DNA from: Pseudoalteromonas phenolica
Lineage (GTDB): Bacteria; Pseudomonadota; Gammaproteobacteria; Enterobacterales; Alteromonadaceae
Direction: 5' to 3'
Assembly (NCBI RefSeq): GCF_005876835.1
Contig: NZ_PPSW01000016.1
Location: forward strand, 120,981 to 184,980
DNA length: 64,000 nt
The position numbers were made by a program, and so were the translations under genes. The notes beneath the pieces were generated by a model. It saw only the letters and a program-made list of their open reading frames with translations, made no database searches and was not told where the DNA came from. Shown piece after piece: positions 41,762-51,368 of this stretch (positions are counted from its first letter, which is position 1; every line of letters begins with the position of its first letter).

Positions 41762-41875
41762 ACAACACCTCAATCAACATTGACTAAGTGTTGTTCACAA
41801 GTCTTAAAAACTCAAGTTTAGTGCACGGAAAGCCTTGTATTAGGTTACTGGCAAATAATTTTAACTAATAGAAAA

Positions 41876-41905
41876 AATAAAACCCTGCAAAAGCAGGGTT
41901 TTATT
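41876..41905 (-). terminator. Rho-independent terminator of ssb
   Basis: AATAAAACCCTGC (41876-41888), AAAA loop, GCAGGGTTTTATT (41893-41905). It lies 32 bp after the ssb stop, between ssb and the csrD-like gene on the same strand. Confidence 0.9.
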
Positions 41906-41937
41906 AAGTCTATTTCGTTTCATTAACGGGTTACTCG

Positions 41938-42603
41938 TTAGAACGGAATATCGTCATCAAAGTCGATTGGTGGCTCCATCGGGTTTGATGCGCCGCCTTG
42001 TGGTGCTGATTGTGGTTTAGGTGCAAATCCACCTTGCTGTTGACCCGACTGCTGCTGAGGTGCAAAGCCGCCTTGCTGTTGGCCCGACTGTTGCTGAGGT
42101 GCAAAACCGCCTTGCTGAGACTGCTGCTGTTGCGGTGCAAAACCACCTTGCTGTTGCGGTGCCTGCTGTTGCTGTGGCGCTTGGTTATACTGAGACTGTT
42201 GATTATTAAAACTACCAGACTGCTGACCTTGATACTGGCCACCACCTTGCTGTTCGCCACGACCGCCAAGCATTTGCATCTGACCGCCCATGTCTACAAC
42301 GATTTCTGTTGTATACTTTTCTTGTCCGCTTTGGTCTGTCCATTTACGAGTCTGTAAGCGACCTTCGATATAAACTTGTGAGCCCTTACGTAAGTATTCA
42401 CCTGCAACTTCAGCTAATTTACCGAACAACACTACACGGTGCCACTCAGTACGCTCTTGCATTTGCCCTGTGTTTTTATCTTTCCAGCTATCTGTTGTAG
42501 CAATGCTGATGTTTGCTACACCGTTACCATTTGGCATGTAACGAACTTCTGGGTCTTGGCCTAAGTTACCAACCAAAATTACTTTGTTTACACCGCGTGC
42601 CAT
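41938..42603 (-). CDS. ssb: Single-stranded DNA-binding protein
   Basis: SSB coats single-stranded DNA and recruits repair proteins through its acidic tip. The 221 aa protein has the OB fold in residues 1-about 110 ([67 protein letters not shown]), then a long Gln/Gly linker, and the canonical tip DFDDDIPF. The linker includes near-perfect tandem repeats of about 14 residues with core GGFAPQQQ. At 221 aa it is longer than E. coli SSB because of this linker. It begins 17 bp after yajR on the same strand, with GAGGAGAG upstream of the ATG. Confidence 0.97.
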   Translation of the reverse strand: MARGVNKVILVGNLGQDPEVRYMPNGNGVANISIATTDSWKDKNTGQMQERTEWHRVVLFGKLAEVAGEYLRKGSQVYIEGRLQTRKWTDQSGQEKYTTEIVVDMGGQMQMLGGRGEQQGGGQYQGQQSGSFNNQQSQYNQAPQQQQAPQQQGGFAPQQQQSQQGGFAPQQQSGQQQGGFAPQQQSGQQQGGFAPKPQSAPQGGASNPMEPPIDFDDDIPF

Positions 42604-42620
42604 GACGCACTCTCCTCACA

Positions 42621-43988
42621 CTAATTCAAGCCAAGTATTTGCTTTGCTTGGTTTATATCAAATTCTTTATCATTTACTTTTAGGTAACTACGATTCTCAT
42701 CGTTTACCATTGTTGCTTCGATCACTCCCGGTAGCGCCACCAATTGCTCAGCTAACTGCTCGGCTCTATGTGGGTCGGATAAATCAGCCATTAAACTGAT
42801 CACTTTACTCTTAGGAGGGATCTGCATTTGCCATGCAATAAATAGCCATATTACCCCAACTCCTGCTGCAGCCGCAAACACTGTATTCGCTTCACCGATT
42901 TGCGCTAGATAACCCCCTAAAATACCACCTAAAAATGCCCCGAAGAACTGTCCCGATGAGAACACTCCCATGGCAGAGCCCTTCTGATTAGCGGGGGCTA
43001 TACGCGATACCAAGGCCGGCATGGTCGCCTCAAGGAAGTTAAAGGCAATAAAGTAAAACAACATACACAAGGCAATGCTCATGATTGATGTTGGCAATAA
43101 GATAAGACCTAACGCACTAAAAATTAGCACAAAAATCGAAAGTAAAAAGACCTGTTTTTCTTTTTGTTTTTTGATGGCAATGATCATTAAAGGCGCCATT
43201 AAAATAAATGCCGCTAACAAAACGGGAATATAGAGCTGCCAATGACTTTCAGCCGCTAAGCCGCCAATTATTAACTGACCAGGCAAAACCACAAATAAGG
43301 TTGTGAGCGTGAGGTGAAGTAACATAACACCAAGATCTAAGCGAAGTAACTGCGGATGCTTTGCCAGTCTTTTTATATCAGCAACAGATGCGACTGTATC
43401 TCCTTTTGGGGCGCGATTTAATGCATTAGGAACCACAAAAGACACTATCACAATACCTAATATTGCTAACCCTGCCGTTAACCAGAATACCCCGGAAATA
43501 CCAAATGATGCAGCCACCATAGGCCCAAGTAACATTGCAACCGCAAAGCTTAGACCGATACACATACCTATCACGGCCATCACTTTAGGACGTTGCTCAT
43601 CTCGACTTAAATCTGCCGCTAAAGCCAACAAAGCACTGGCGATGGCGCCCATACCCTGTAGAGCTCGGCCAACCGTTACCCAGTAAATTGAATCTGCGAC
43701 TGCGGCAATCACTGAGCCGATAGCAAACACGACTAAGCCACCAATAATGACCGGCTTTCTCCCCACTTTATCGGATAGCCAGCCCATCGGGATCTGCAAT
43801 AAAGCTTGGGTTAAACCATATGCGCCGATTGCTAAACCGATCCACATTGGCGAGACATGCTCAAGTGACTGACCATAAATGGCGAGTACAGGCATCAGCA
43901 TAAATAAACCGAGCATTCTGAATGCGAATACACTGGCTAGCGAAAAAGCAGCGCGTTTTTCTAAGGCGTTTAATGATTGGTTAGACAT
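42621..43988 (-). CDS. yajR: MFS transporter with C-terminal YAM domain (YajR-like)
   Basis: A 455 aa major facilitator with 12 membrane helices. Motif A is GWLSDKVGRKPVI (about residues 69-81). The C-terminal 60 residues after helix 12 (SDPHRAEQLAEQLVALPGVIEATMVNDENRSYLKVN) form a ferredoxin-like soluble domain, the arrangement found in E. coli YajR. The substrate of YajR is not established. It is 68 bp downstream of the solute-binding protein gene and 17 bp upstream of ssb, all on the minus strand, so co-transcription with ssb is likely. Confidence 0.85.
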   Translation of the reverse strand: MSNQSLNALEKRAAFSLASVFAFRMLGLFMLMPVLAIYGQSLEHVSPMWIGLAIGAYGLTQALLQIPMGWLSDKVGRKPVIIGGLVVFAIGSVIAAVADSIYWVTVGRALQGMGAIASALLALAADLSRDEQRPKVMAVIGMCIGLSFAVAMLLGPMVAASFGISGVFWLTAGLAILGIVIVSFVVPNALNRAPKGDTVASVADIKRLAKHPQLLRLDLGVMLLHLTLTTLFVVLPGQLIIGGLAAESHWQLYIPVLLAAFILMAPLMIIAIKKQKEKQVFLLSIFVLIFSALGLILLPTSIMSIALCMLFYFIAFNFLEATMPALVSRIAPANQKGSAMGVFSSGQFFGAFLGGILGGYLAQIGEANTVFAAAAGVGVIWLFIAWQMQIPPKSKVISLMADLSDPHRAEQLAEQLVALPGVIEATMVNDENRSYLKVNDKEFDINQAKQILGLN

Positions 43989-44056
43989 AATTCTCGTTAT
44001 TACTGGCTCGCAAATGCGCGCGACAGTTTAACAAAAAAATAGCCGTTGCAAAAAAC

Positions 44057-44836
44057 TTAATCTAATTTGTATTTTTTTAGGATCTCACTGATCTTGCCAG
44101 TTTGCTTTAGCGCTTCTAAAGCTCGCTCCAAACGCGCTTTCATTTTCGGAGAGACACTCTGCTTGCTAAGAGCAATGTAAACAGGCTCTCGATTAATGAC
44201 GAAGGGGTTTATTTCGACTTGCATGTAATCTGGATTATTTTCAGATTGATAGAGCATGTTATATTTCTCAGCAAAAAAGCCTGATATTCGACCATGCTTT
44301 AACATGCTAATACGCAATTTGTTATTTGTGATCACTGTAAAGCGTTCTTCTATATTGGGCGTGTTTTTTAACAGTGCGTCGACCTCATGTCCATAAAATG
44401 CATCTCGATGAATTGCGATAGGTGCTGGTAATGTAAGTAAATCTTGATAACTACTTAATTTGTAAGGCCGAGACTTGTGAGTTACAAATACGATGGTCTC
44501 GTTACGTTGAGGGCCAATAAAATAAGCAAACCGTTCACGTTGCTTGGTTGGTGACATACTCAACATCATAGCTATCTCACCCGTCTCAAGCATTTTAATT
44601 GAACGGCCCCAAGGTAAATTTACAAATTTATAGCTACAGTTTGCTTCTTCTAAAAGCGCTTTGGCAAAATCAACATCTAGACCATACCAGCTCAAAGCAT
44701 CAGTTTGGTTGTTATAACGGGCAAAATTTTCAAAACGCACCACTAAATTACAGTCAGGGTTAATGCGCGTGCCCGTAAGCGCTTGCACATTGAGACTGAA
44801 AACCAAAAAGAGAAGGTGTACGTATAGTCTTTTCAA
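44057..44836 (-). CDS. Extracellular solute-binding protein, family 3 (PBP2 fold)
   Basis: A 259 aa periplasmic protein with a signal peptide (YVHLLFLVFSLNVQALTG). The mature part is a type II periplasmic binding fold: GLDVDFAKALLEEANCSYKFVNLPWGRSIKMLETGEIAMMLSMSP and a C-terminal EPVYIALSKQSVSPKMKARLERALEALKQTGKISEILKKY. The amino acid-binding Arg/Asp pattern is only partly visible, so ligand type is open; many such orphan SBPs in Alteromonadales are signal-sensing. No ABC permease or ATPase is adjacent. It is divergent from uvrA with a 127 bp gap. Confidence 0.8.
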   Translation of the reverse strand: MKRLYVHLLFLVFSLNVQALTGTRINPDCNLVVRFENFARYNNQTDALSWYGLDVDFAKALLEEANCSYKFVNLPWGRSIKMLETGEIAMMLSMSPTKQRERFAYFIGPQRNETIVFVTHKSRPYKLSSYQDLLTLPAPIAIHRDAFYGHEVDALLKNTPNIEERFTVITNNKLRISMLKHGRISGFFAEKYNMLYQSENNPDYMQVEINPFVINREPVYIALSKQSVSPKMKARLERALEALKQTGKISEILKKYKLD

Positions 44837-44963
44837 AATTTATTAGCCACATTTTTACCACCTATTCAGTGTAGATGCTTTTACAAAGAAGCGATAATTT
44901 TCACAAAAATGTGCGATACTGTGGCGAAGTTTGATTACACCCTCAAGCAGTTACTGGAGCATC

Positions 44964-47783
44964 ATGGATAATATAGAAGTAAGAGGCGCCCGCACCCATA
45001 ACCTGAAGAATATTTCACTGACTATTCCACGTGATAAACTGATTGTTATCACAGGCTTATCTGGTTCAGGCAAATCCTCTCTCGCGTTTGATACTTTATA
45101 TGCAGAAGGCCAACGTCGTTATGTTGAGTCGCTTTCAGCTTATGCGCGCCAATTTTTATCTTTGATGGAAAAACCCGATGTAGACCATATTGAAGGTCTT
45201 TCACCTGCAATTTCTATTGAGCAAAAATCAACGTCTCACAACCCTCGCTCTACTGTCGGTACTATTACCGAGATTTACGATTACCTGCGCTTGCTATTTG
45301 CCCGCGTTGGTGAGCCCCGCTGTCCAACTCATGATTTGCCTCTAGCAGCACAGACTATCAGCCAGATGGTAGACACTGTTTTAGAGCAACCTGAAGGTAG
45401 CAAGCTGATGCTGTTAGCGCCTGTGGTAAAAAACCGTAAGGGTGAACACGTCAAACTATTCGAGCAATTGAGTGCTCAAGGCTACATTCGCGCCCGTGTT
45501 GATGGTGAAGTGTGTGATTTAAGCGATCCACCAACCCTCGAATTACATAAAAAACACACCATTGAAGTGGTTGTTGACCGCTTTAAAGTGAAAGATGGCT
45601 TACAACAACGTTTGGCTGAATCATTCGAAACCGCCTTAGAATTATCGGGTGGTGTGGCTGTTGTTGCGAATATGGACGACACTGAACAAGCAGAGCTTAC
45701 TTTCTCTGCTAACTTTGCCTGCCCGACTTGTGGCTATGCCATGACTGAACTAGAGCCGCGTTTATTCTCGTTCAATAACCCGGCAGGCGCTTGTCAAAGC
45801 TGTGATGGCTTAGGTGTAAGACAATATTTTGACCCAAGTCGCGTGGTACAAAACCCAGAACTTAGCTTAAGTGGCGGTGCAATTAAAGGCTGGGACAAAC
45901 GTAGTTTCTATTACTTCCAAATGCTGCAATCTGTGGCTGAGCATTATGAATTTGATTTAGAAATGCCTTTTGAGAAGCTATCTAAAGATGCGCAAAAAGT
46001 TGTACTAGAAGGCTCAGGTAAAACTAAGATTGCCTTTAACTATCGCAATGACCGCGGAGATGTGATCACTCGTAATCACGAATTTGAAGGCGTGCTAAAT
46101 AATATGAGTCGCCGCTACCGTGAAACTGAATCAAGCTCAGTGCGCGAAGAGCTTACCAAGTATCAAACCAATCAAGCCTGCCCTAGCTGTAATGGCTCGC
46201 GTTTGCGTGAAGAAGCCCGCCACGTGTTTATTGGTAAAACAACGCTGCCAGATGTGACATTAATGAGCATCGGCGACGCAATGACCTTCTTCGATGAGTT
46301 AGAACTTACAGGGCAACGTGCACAAATCGCTGAAAAAATCTTAAAAGAGATCCGCGACCGTTTATCTTTCTTAATCAATGTTGGCTTGAACTATTTATCA
46401 CTAGAGCGTAGTGCCGATACCCTTTCAGGTGGTGAAGCGCAGCGTATTCGTCTTGCCAGTCAAATTGGTGCCGGCCTCGTCGGCGTTATGTATGTGCTTG
46501 ATGAACCTTCAATTGGTCTTCATCAACGCGATAATGACCGCTTACTTAGCACGTTAACTCATCTACGTGACTTAGGTAATACCGTCATTGTGGTTGAGCA
46601 CGATGAAGATGCCATTCGCGCGGCTGATTATATTATTGATATTGGCCCAGGTGCAGGTGTTCATGGCGGCCATGTTGTCGCACAAGGCTCGCGTGACGAC
46701 ATTCTTAATTCACCTGATTCTTTAACAGGTCAGTATTTAAGTGGTGCAAAAGCCATTGTCGTGCCTGAGCAACGCCACCAGCCAGAAGATAAGTGGCTAG
46801 AACTCTTTGGCGCCACAGGCAACAACTTAAAAAATGTCGACCTGCGTATTCCATTTGGCTTAATGACCTGTATCACAGGTGTATCGGGCTCTGGTAAATC
46901 AACCCTTATTAATGACACGCTATTTAAGCTGGCTCACACAGCACTCAATGGCGCGACCACGGCTGAGCCTGCACCACACAAAGACATTCAAGGCCTTGAG
47001 CATTTCGATAAAGTGATCGACATTGACCAAAGCCCGATTGGCCGAACACCGCGTTCAAATCCTGCAACCTATACCGGTATCTTCACGGCTATTCGTGAAC
47101 TGTTTGCGGGCACACAAGAAGCGCGCTCACGTGGCTATAAAGTGGGTCGTTTCAGCTTTAACGTAAAAGGTGGTCGCTGTGAAGCGTGTCAGGGCGACGG
47201 TGTTATCAAAGTAGAAATGCACTTCTTGCCTGACGTATACGTACCATGTGATGTGTGTTCAGGTAAACGTTATAACCGTGAAACCTTAGAAGTACTTTAT
47301 AAAGGCAAAAACATCCATGAAGTGCTAGAGATGACGGTTGAAGATGCCCGTGAGTTCTTCGATAAAATTCCAGCGATCAGCCGCAAACTGCAAACACTAA
47401 TGGATGTAGGCTTAACCTATATTCGTTTAGGGCAAGCAGCTACTACGCTTTCTGGTGGTGAAGCGCAACGTGTAAAACTCGCTAGAGAATTATCGAAACG
47501 CGACACTGGTAAGACTCTATATATTTTGGATGAACCTACCACAGGCTTACACTTCCACGATATTCAGCAATTACTGGCGGTACTGCACCGCTTGCGCGAC
47601 CATGGCAACACTATAGTAGTGATTGAACACAATCTAGATGTGATAAAAACCGCAGATTGGATTGTAGACTTAGGCCCCGAAGGCGGTGCCGGTGGTGGTC
47701 AAATTCTTATCTCGGGCACACCTGAAGCGATAGCTGAGTGCGACGCATCTCACACAGGTAGATATCTAAAACCTTTGCTTTAG
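44964..47783 (+). CDS. uvrA: Excinuclease ABC subunit A
   Basis: UvrA finds DNA damage and loads UvrB. The start was set at the ATG giving [19 protein letters not shown], with CTGGAGC upstream, rather than eleven codons further up. The 939 aa protein has Walker A motifs GLSGSGKSS (about 31) and GVSGSGKST (about 640), ABC signatures [11 protein letters not shown] and [11 protein letters not shown], two Cys4 zinc modules ([13 protein letters not shown]...CQSC and CEACQGDG...CDVCSG) and the insertion domain. I found no CTGT-N8-ACAG LexA box in the 127 bp upstream. Confidence 0.98.
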   Translation: MDNIEVRGARTHNLKNISLTIPRDKLIVITGLSGSGKSSLAFDTLYAEGQRRYVESLSAYARQFLSLMEKPDVDHIEGLSPAISIEQKSTSHNPRSTVGTITEIYDYLRLLFARVGEPRCPTHDLPLAAQTISQMVDTVLEQPEGSKLMLLAPVVKNRKGEHVKLFEQLSAQGYIRARVDGEVCDLSDPPTLELHKKHTIEVVVDRFKVKDGLQQRLAESFETALELSGGVAVVANMDDTEQAELTFSANFACPTCGYAMTELEPRLFSFNNPAGACQSCDGLGVRQYFDPSRVVQNPELSLSGGAIKGWDKRSFYYFQMLQSVAEHYEFDLEMPFEKLSKDAQKVVLEGSGKTKIAFNYRNDRGDVITRNHEFEGVLNNMSRRYRETESSSVREELTKYQTNQACPSCNGSRLREEARHVFIGKTTLPDVTLMSIGDAMTFFDELELTGQRAQIAEKILKEIRDRLSFLINVGLNYLSLERSADTLSGGEAQRIRLASQIGAGLVGVMYVLDEPSIGLHQRDNDRLLSTLTHLRDLGNTVIVVEHDEDAIRAADYIIDIGPGAGVHGGHVVAQGSRDDILNSPDSLTGQYLSGAKAIVVPEQRHQPEDKWLELFGATGNNLKNVDLRIPFGLMTCITGVSGSGKSTLINDTLFKLAHTALNGATTAEPAPHKDIQGLEHFDKVIDIDQSPIGRTPRSNPATYTGIFTAIRELFAGTQEARSRGYKVGRFSFNVKGGRCEACQGDGVIKVEMHFLPDVYVPCDVCSGKRYNRETLEVLYKGKNIHEVLEMTVEDAREFFDKIPAISRKLQTLMDVGLTYIRLGQAATTLSGGEAQRVKLARELSKRDTGKTLYILDEPTTGLHFHDIQQLLAVLHRLRDHGNTIVVIEHNLDVIKTADWIVDLGPEGGAGGGQILISGTPEAIAECDASHTGRYLKPLL

Positions 47784-47829
47784 AAGGACTGCACTATTTA
47801 GCATAGTGTTAAATTTTATTTAATTTTTT

Positions 47830-47863
47830 AAGGCTTGCTTTCATAATAGGGGCAAGCCTTTTC
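47830..47863 (+). terminator. Rho-independent terminator of uvrA
   Basis: AAGGCTTGC (47830-47838) pairs with GCAAGCCTT (47852-47860), followed by TTCTT. It is 47 bp after the uvrA stop. Confidence 0.85.
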
Positions 47864-47923
47864 TTATCTTTGAAAAATTGAAAAGCCAGAATAAAAATAA
47901 TAAAGCGAATAACGGATGTATTC

Positions 47924-49036
47924 ATGCAAGTTTTAATAAATATTAAAAGCGCCTCTATAACAATAAAAAATTTAGCCAGTAAAGTTGTGAATTGTTGGCA
48001 GTCTTTGACACTCCCACAGAGATTTTATCTAATTGCTTTTCTGATTTTTTCTCCTCACATGCCTGATTTTATATCAGGGCTTTTTGGAGGCCATGACGCA
48101 CATAAAGATAGTGAAAGTATAATTTGGGCCGATTCATTAAGCGCGAGTACTTACTTACTTACACTGACTATTCTTATTGGATTAATATGCGAGCTTTGGC
48201 CAAGAATTGTAAAATTTTGGGAGAGTGCTGTTGGTAAAACCGTTACTTTTATTTTTTATGCTTTTTTAGCTAACTATGCGCTGGCTTATGCCTCAGGCAC
48301 CATTAATGATATTACGGGTGTCAGTGCTGAACACTTCCCATATACCCATAATTTAAGCTTAATCTTATCAGTACCTACTTGGTTTATGATCAGCACCTCT
48401 ATGGTGCTTGTTCTGATACCATTATTACAACCGATTTATATGGTCTTTTTATTGTTAATGAGACCCTTCGGGCTACATACTCACTGGCATCCACCAGAAT
48501 ATAGGTTTCCTATTATAACCAGTGTTGTGCGTATGTTTTTATGTACACTTCTCGCGGTCTTTTTTTTCGTTATGAGCATATCTTCTGGTGTCGCTGGCAG
48601 CATGAATACCATTTTCAGCACCCTAGTCAGTAATTTTACGCCGGTAAAAGTAACCTATGGCATAAGCAATTTTGACCAAGAGCAGCCTTCAGCTATCGAT
48701 AACTCAGCTTTGTCGAACCCTGAAAAAAGTAAAGCAACACTCAATACAGACTCTGATGAAATTGATAAAGAGATAAAACTCTACAACGAACGTGTTAACA
48801 GCTACGACAACCGTATAAAGCAAATTCTTGCTTACTTTATTTATGAACTGGAAGCCGATAGCTACTCTCGATGTCAGGTCACACCCGGAAGACGTGTTGT
48901 AGAGCTCAATGATTACGATATTCTGGAAATCTGGCCGGTAGAAGGCAAAGAAAAAGCCTATCACTTTGAAGTGAAGCCTTGTATTTCACCCGGCATAAAA
49001 CTTCATTTATCTAGCCAAGCTAAATCGCTATATTAG
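47924..49036 (+). CDS. Uncharacterised membrane protein, tandem paralogue 1
   Basis: I do not recognise this 370 aa protein. It has about six membrane segments: near residues 33-53, 71-92, 103-123, 143-175 (probably two) and 195-235, followed by a soluble C-terminal part of about 130 residues with two Cys (SRCQVT and VKPC). Conserved blocks shared with the next gene are ITGVSAEHFPYTHNLSL, RPFGLH, WHPPEYRFPIITS and YFIYELEADSYSRCQVT. There is no signal peptide; the short N-terminus is cytoplasmic or membrane-associated. The start has the sequence AACGGA 8 bases upstream, as in the paralogue. It lies downstream of the uvrA terminator. Base composition is more AT-rich than its neighbours. Confidence 0.75.
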   Translation: MQVLINIKSASITIKNLASKVVNCWQSLTLPQRFYLIAFLIFSPHMPDFISGLFGGHDAHKDSESIIWADSLSASTYLLTLTILIGLICELWPRIVKFWESAVGKTVTFIFYAFLANYALAYASGTINDITGVSAEHFPYTHNLSLILSVPTWFMISTSMVLVLIPLLQPIYMVFLLLMRPFGLHTHWHPPEYRFPIITSVVRMFLCTLLAVFFFVMSISSGVAGSMNTIFSTLVSNFTPVKVTYGISNFDQEQPSAIDNSALSNPEKSKATLNTDSDEIDKEIKLYNERVNSYDNRIKQILAYFIYELEADSYSRCQVTPGRRVVELNDYDILEIWPVEGKEKAYHFEVKPCISPGIKLHLSSQAKSLY

Positions 49037-49089
49037 TTTAAAATAAAGATGTGCTAACAATGATAAATAATAAGAAAACGGACCAACTC

Positions 49090-50232
49090 ATGGAAAAGCT
49101 CCCTTCTCCCAAGCACCTATCAGGTTTTTACTATAGCTTAAAAACGCGGTGGCTCACGTTCTGGCGTTCATTGACGTTTTCTCAACGCCTATATTTCACG
49201 GCCATTGTATTGTTTTTCTTATTATTAAACGGCGAATCTGAACCTGTAACTGGTGTCTCTGAAAATGAACAGCTTTTAAATGACTTGTTTTCACCCTCTA
49301 CGTTTTTAATGGTTGCGATCATCATCATCGCACTACTGAGCGAGCTGTGGCCAAAATTAATGAAGTTCTGGGACAGTCTTCCTGGCAAAGCCGTAATATT
49401 GATCTTCTATGCATTTATCGCCAACTACGCTTTGGCTTATGCTGCAGGCGCAATCAACGATATTACGGGAGTCAGTGCCGATCACTTCCCGTATACCCAT
49501 AACCTCAGTTTAATGTTGTCTTTACCGTCTTGGTTCTTCATCAGCACACTTAGTATTTTACTATTAGTGCCACTATTACAGCCCTTTTATGTCTTATTGT
49601 TAATATGTATGCGGCCTTTTGGTTTGCACACCATGTGGCACCCGCCTGAATATCGCTTTCCGATTATCACCAGTTTTGTGCGTATGACACTGTGCGTCAT
49701 GCTCTTTGTTTTTGTACTTATGTTCACATTTACGTCGGGTATGTTTGGTGGTATGAGCACTATGTTCACGAATGTAATTGAAAGTTTTAGCAATACCACA
49801 GTAAGTAATAACGTGACCGAAGAGGTTGACAAAGAACTGTCTGAACCAGCTAAACCAAAAGGAGCGCATACGGAGCAAGTCGATCAAGCCATTGCTCAAG
49901 CACAACAAGATCAAAGCCCAATTCTATCTTTGAATATCGGAGAAGGTGACGCGGAAACCATTTCACTCTCTGAACGTGCTGAAGCATACGATAATAAAAT
50001 CAAAACCATTCTGGCTTATTTTATCTACGAGCTAGAAGCCGATAGCTATTCTCGCTGTCAGGTCACTGAGGGGAGCCGCATGGTAGAGCTAAATGATTAT
50101 GAGATTTTAGAGATCACGCAACTGTCCGAGCAAGAGCGTACCTATAAATACGAAGTCAAACCTTGTATTTCGGTGGCCATTGGCCACCAATTTAAATCTT
50201 CGGCTTTAATACCTACAGAAGAAAAGCAGTAA
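49090..50232 (+). CDS. Uncharacterised membrane protein, tandem paralogue 2
   Basis: A 380 aa protein clearly homologous to the preceding one across its full length. The start was chosen at the ATG giving MEKLPSPKHLSG: this puts exactly 26 residues before the shared SLT motif in both proteins, and AACGGA lies 8 bases upstream in both. GTG (49051) and ATG (49060) further upstream are alternatives. About six membrane segments precede a soluble C-terminal region with the Cys pair SRCQVT/VKPC. An insertion rich in Lys, Glu and Gln (about residues 245-300) distinguishes it from paralogue 1. Its last 20 bp overlap the convergent thioesterase gene. Function unknown. Confidence 0.75.
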   Translation: MEKLPSPKHLSGFYYSLKTRWLTFWRSLTFSQRLYFTAIVLFFLLLNGESEPVTGVSENEQLLNDLFSPSTFLMVAIIIIALLSELWPKLMKFWDSLPGKAVILIFYAFIANYALAYAAGAINDITGVSADHFPYTHNLSLMLSLPSWFFISTLSILLLVPLLQPFYVLLLICMRPFGLHTMWHPPEYRFPIITSFVRMTLCVMLFVFVLMFTFTSGMFGGMSTMFTNVIESFSNTTVSNNVTEEVDKELSEPAKPKGAHTEQVDQAIAQAQQDQSPILSLNIGEGDAETISLSERAEAYDNKIKTILAYFIYELEADSYSRCQVTEGSRMVELNDYEILEITQLSEQERTYKYEVKPCISVAIGHQFKSSALIPTEEKQ

Positions 50233-50602
50233 GCTGCTGTTTTTCTTCTTCACTTAATGGTTGTGAGCCTTTATTCGCAAAATCATAACGTACCATCACG
50301 GTTTTGCCCTCAGCGCAGCACGCTCCGTGCTGCCAAGCTTGCTGTAAAATTACAAATGAGCTTGACCCTATGCGCTCAATGGCAGTTTTAACTTCGACTT
50401 CTTGACCATAAAACAACTCCCCTTTAAAGGTCACTTCGACCTTGGCAACAATCAATTTCCATTGTTTTGGATCTAGGTCTGGGGTAAAAATCTTAAAAAT
50501 AGGCACACGCGCGGCTTCAAACCAAACCGGTAGTGCGGTATTGTTGATGTGTCCGAGCACGTCGGTTTCACTAAAACGCGGCATGAGTTTTTCTGACAAC
50601 AT
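50213..50602 (-). CDS. 4HBT-family acyl-CoA thioesterase (YbgC-like hotdog protein)
   Basis: A 129 aa hotdog-fold protein. The motif SETDVLGHINNTALPVWFEAAR carries the catalytic Asp and the long central helix typical of 4-hydroxybenzoyl-CoA thioesterase/YbgC. The strand EVTFKGELFYGQEVEVKTAIERIGSSSF and C-terminal QAWQHGACCAEGKTVMVRYDFANK complete the fold. Likely an acyl-CoA thioesterase of unknown chain specificity. It is convergent with the second membrane paralogue, overlapping it by 20 bp, and is divergent from the oxygenase gene by only 29 bp. Confidence 0.85.
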   Translation of the reverse strand: MLSEKLMPRFSETDVLGHINNTALPVWFEAARVPIFKIFTPDLDPKQWKLIVAKVEVTFKGELFYGQEVEVKTAIERIGSSSFVILQQAWQHGACCAEGKTVMVRYDFANKGSQPLSEEEKQQLTAFLL

Positions 50603-50631
50603 AATAATTCTAATATCCTGTAGGTACTCAG

Positions 50632-51348
50632 ATGACAGATTTTATTCGCGTTTACGACAACGCACTCTCAACTGACTTTTGCGATACATTTGTGCAGCAG
50701 TTTGACCAAAGCCCTCACCTAAAGCAAGGGGTCACGTCTGGCGGTGTCGATCTAAACAAAAAAATTAGTCACGATCTGTATTTAAATGCGCACCCTGAGT
50801 ACGCACAGACTTTACAACACATTCAACAAGTCACCGCACAGCATGTTTTTAAGTATATTGAAGAACACTTCTTTATGATGATTGGTGCGTTCGGTTTAAA
50901 AGTGTATCACCCAAAAACAGGGCAACCTGTTGACCTAACTGTCGATAATTTCGAAGAAGTCGGTAAACCACAAATTCATGTACTTACCCAACAGCTATTT
51001 CGTTTGGGCAACATTCAAGCGCAAAAATATCAAGCTGGTAAAGGCGGTTATCCGTATTGGCACAGTGAAGTATATCCTCAGCTTGGCCATAATGAAGCGC
51101 TTCATCGCGTACTGTTATTTATGTTTTATTTGAATGATGTTGAAGAAGGTGGAGAAACTGAGTTTCACTATCAGAATAAAAAAATAGCCCCTAAAAAAGG
51201 CGCTATGGTTGTCGCTCCGGCTTATTTCACCCACACACACCGAGGCTGCATTCCAGTTTCTAACGATAAGTATATATTAACGTCTTGGGTACTGTTTAAC
51301 AGAGCCGAACAAATCTACGGCGCGCCACCAGAGCAGGCTACGATGTAA
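50632..51348 (+). CDS. 2-oxoglutarate/Fe(II)-dependent oxygenase (prolyl 4-hydroxylase type)
   Basis: A 238 aa cytoplasmic protein of the P4Hc/2OG-Fe(II) oxygenase superfamily. The iron ligands are His in YWHSEVYP (an H-x-E variant of H-x-D, about residue 144) and His in FTHTHRGCIPV (about 200); the 2-oxoglutarate-binding Lys or Arg is in VSNDKYILTSWVLF. The strand EGGETEFHYQNKKIAPKKGAMVV is typical. Substrate unknown; bacterial members hydroxylate proline in proteins such as EF-Tu or act on free metabolites. The Glu in place of Asp in the H-x-D motif is uncommon but known. Confidence 0.82.
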   Translation: MTDFIRVYDNALSTDFCDTFVQQFDQSPHLKQGVTSGGVDLNKKISHDLYLNAHPEYAQTLQHIQQVTAQHVFKYIEEHFFMMIGAFGLKVYHPKTGQPVDLTVDNFEEVGKPQIHVLTQQLFRLGNIQAQKYQAGKGGYPYWHSEVYPQLGHNEALHRVLLFMFYLNDVEEGGETEFHYQNKKIAPKKGAMVVAPAYFTHTHRGCIPVSNDKYILTSWVLFNRAEQIYGAPPEQATM

Positions 51349-51368
51349 AATTAAACTTGGAAGAAGCC

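Noticed and set aside
42010..42357. Leu/Arg-rich or Ala/Val-rich frames opposite the SSB linker
   Set aside because: Low-complexity reading of the Gln/Gly repeat in another frame.
44837..44963. CTGTGGCG near the uvrA start as a LexA half-site
   Set aside because: No matching ACAG at the correct spacing downstream.
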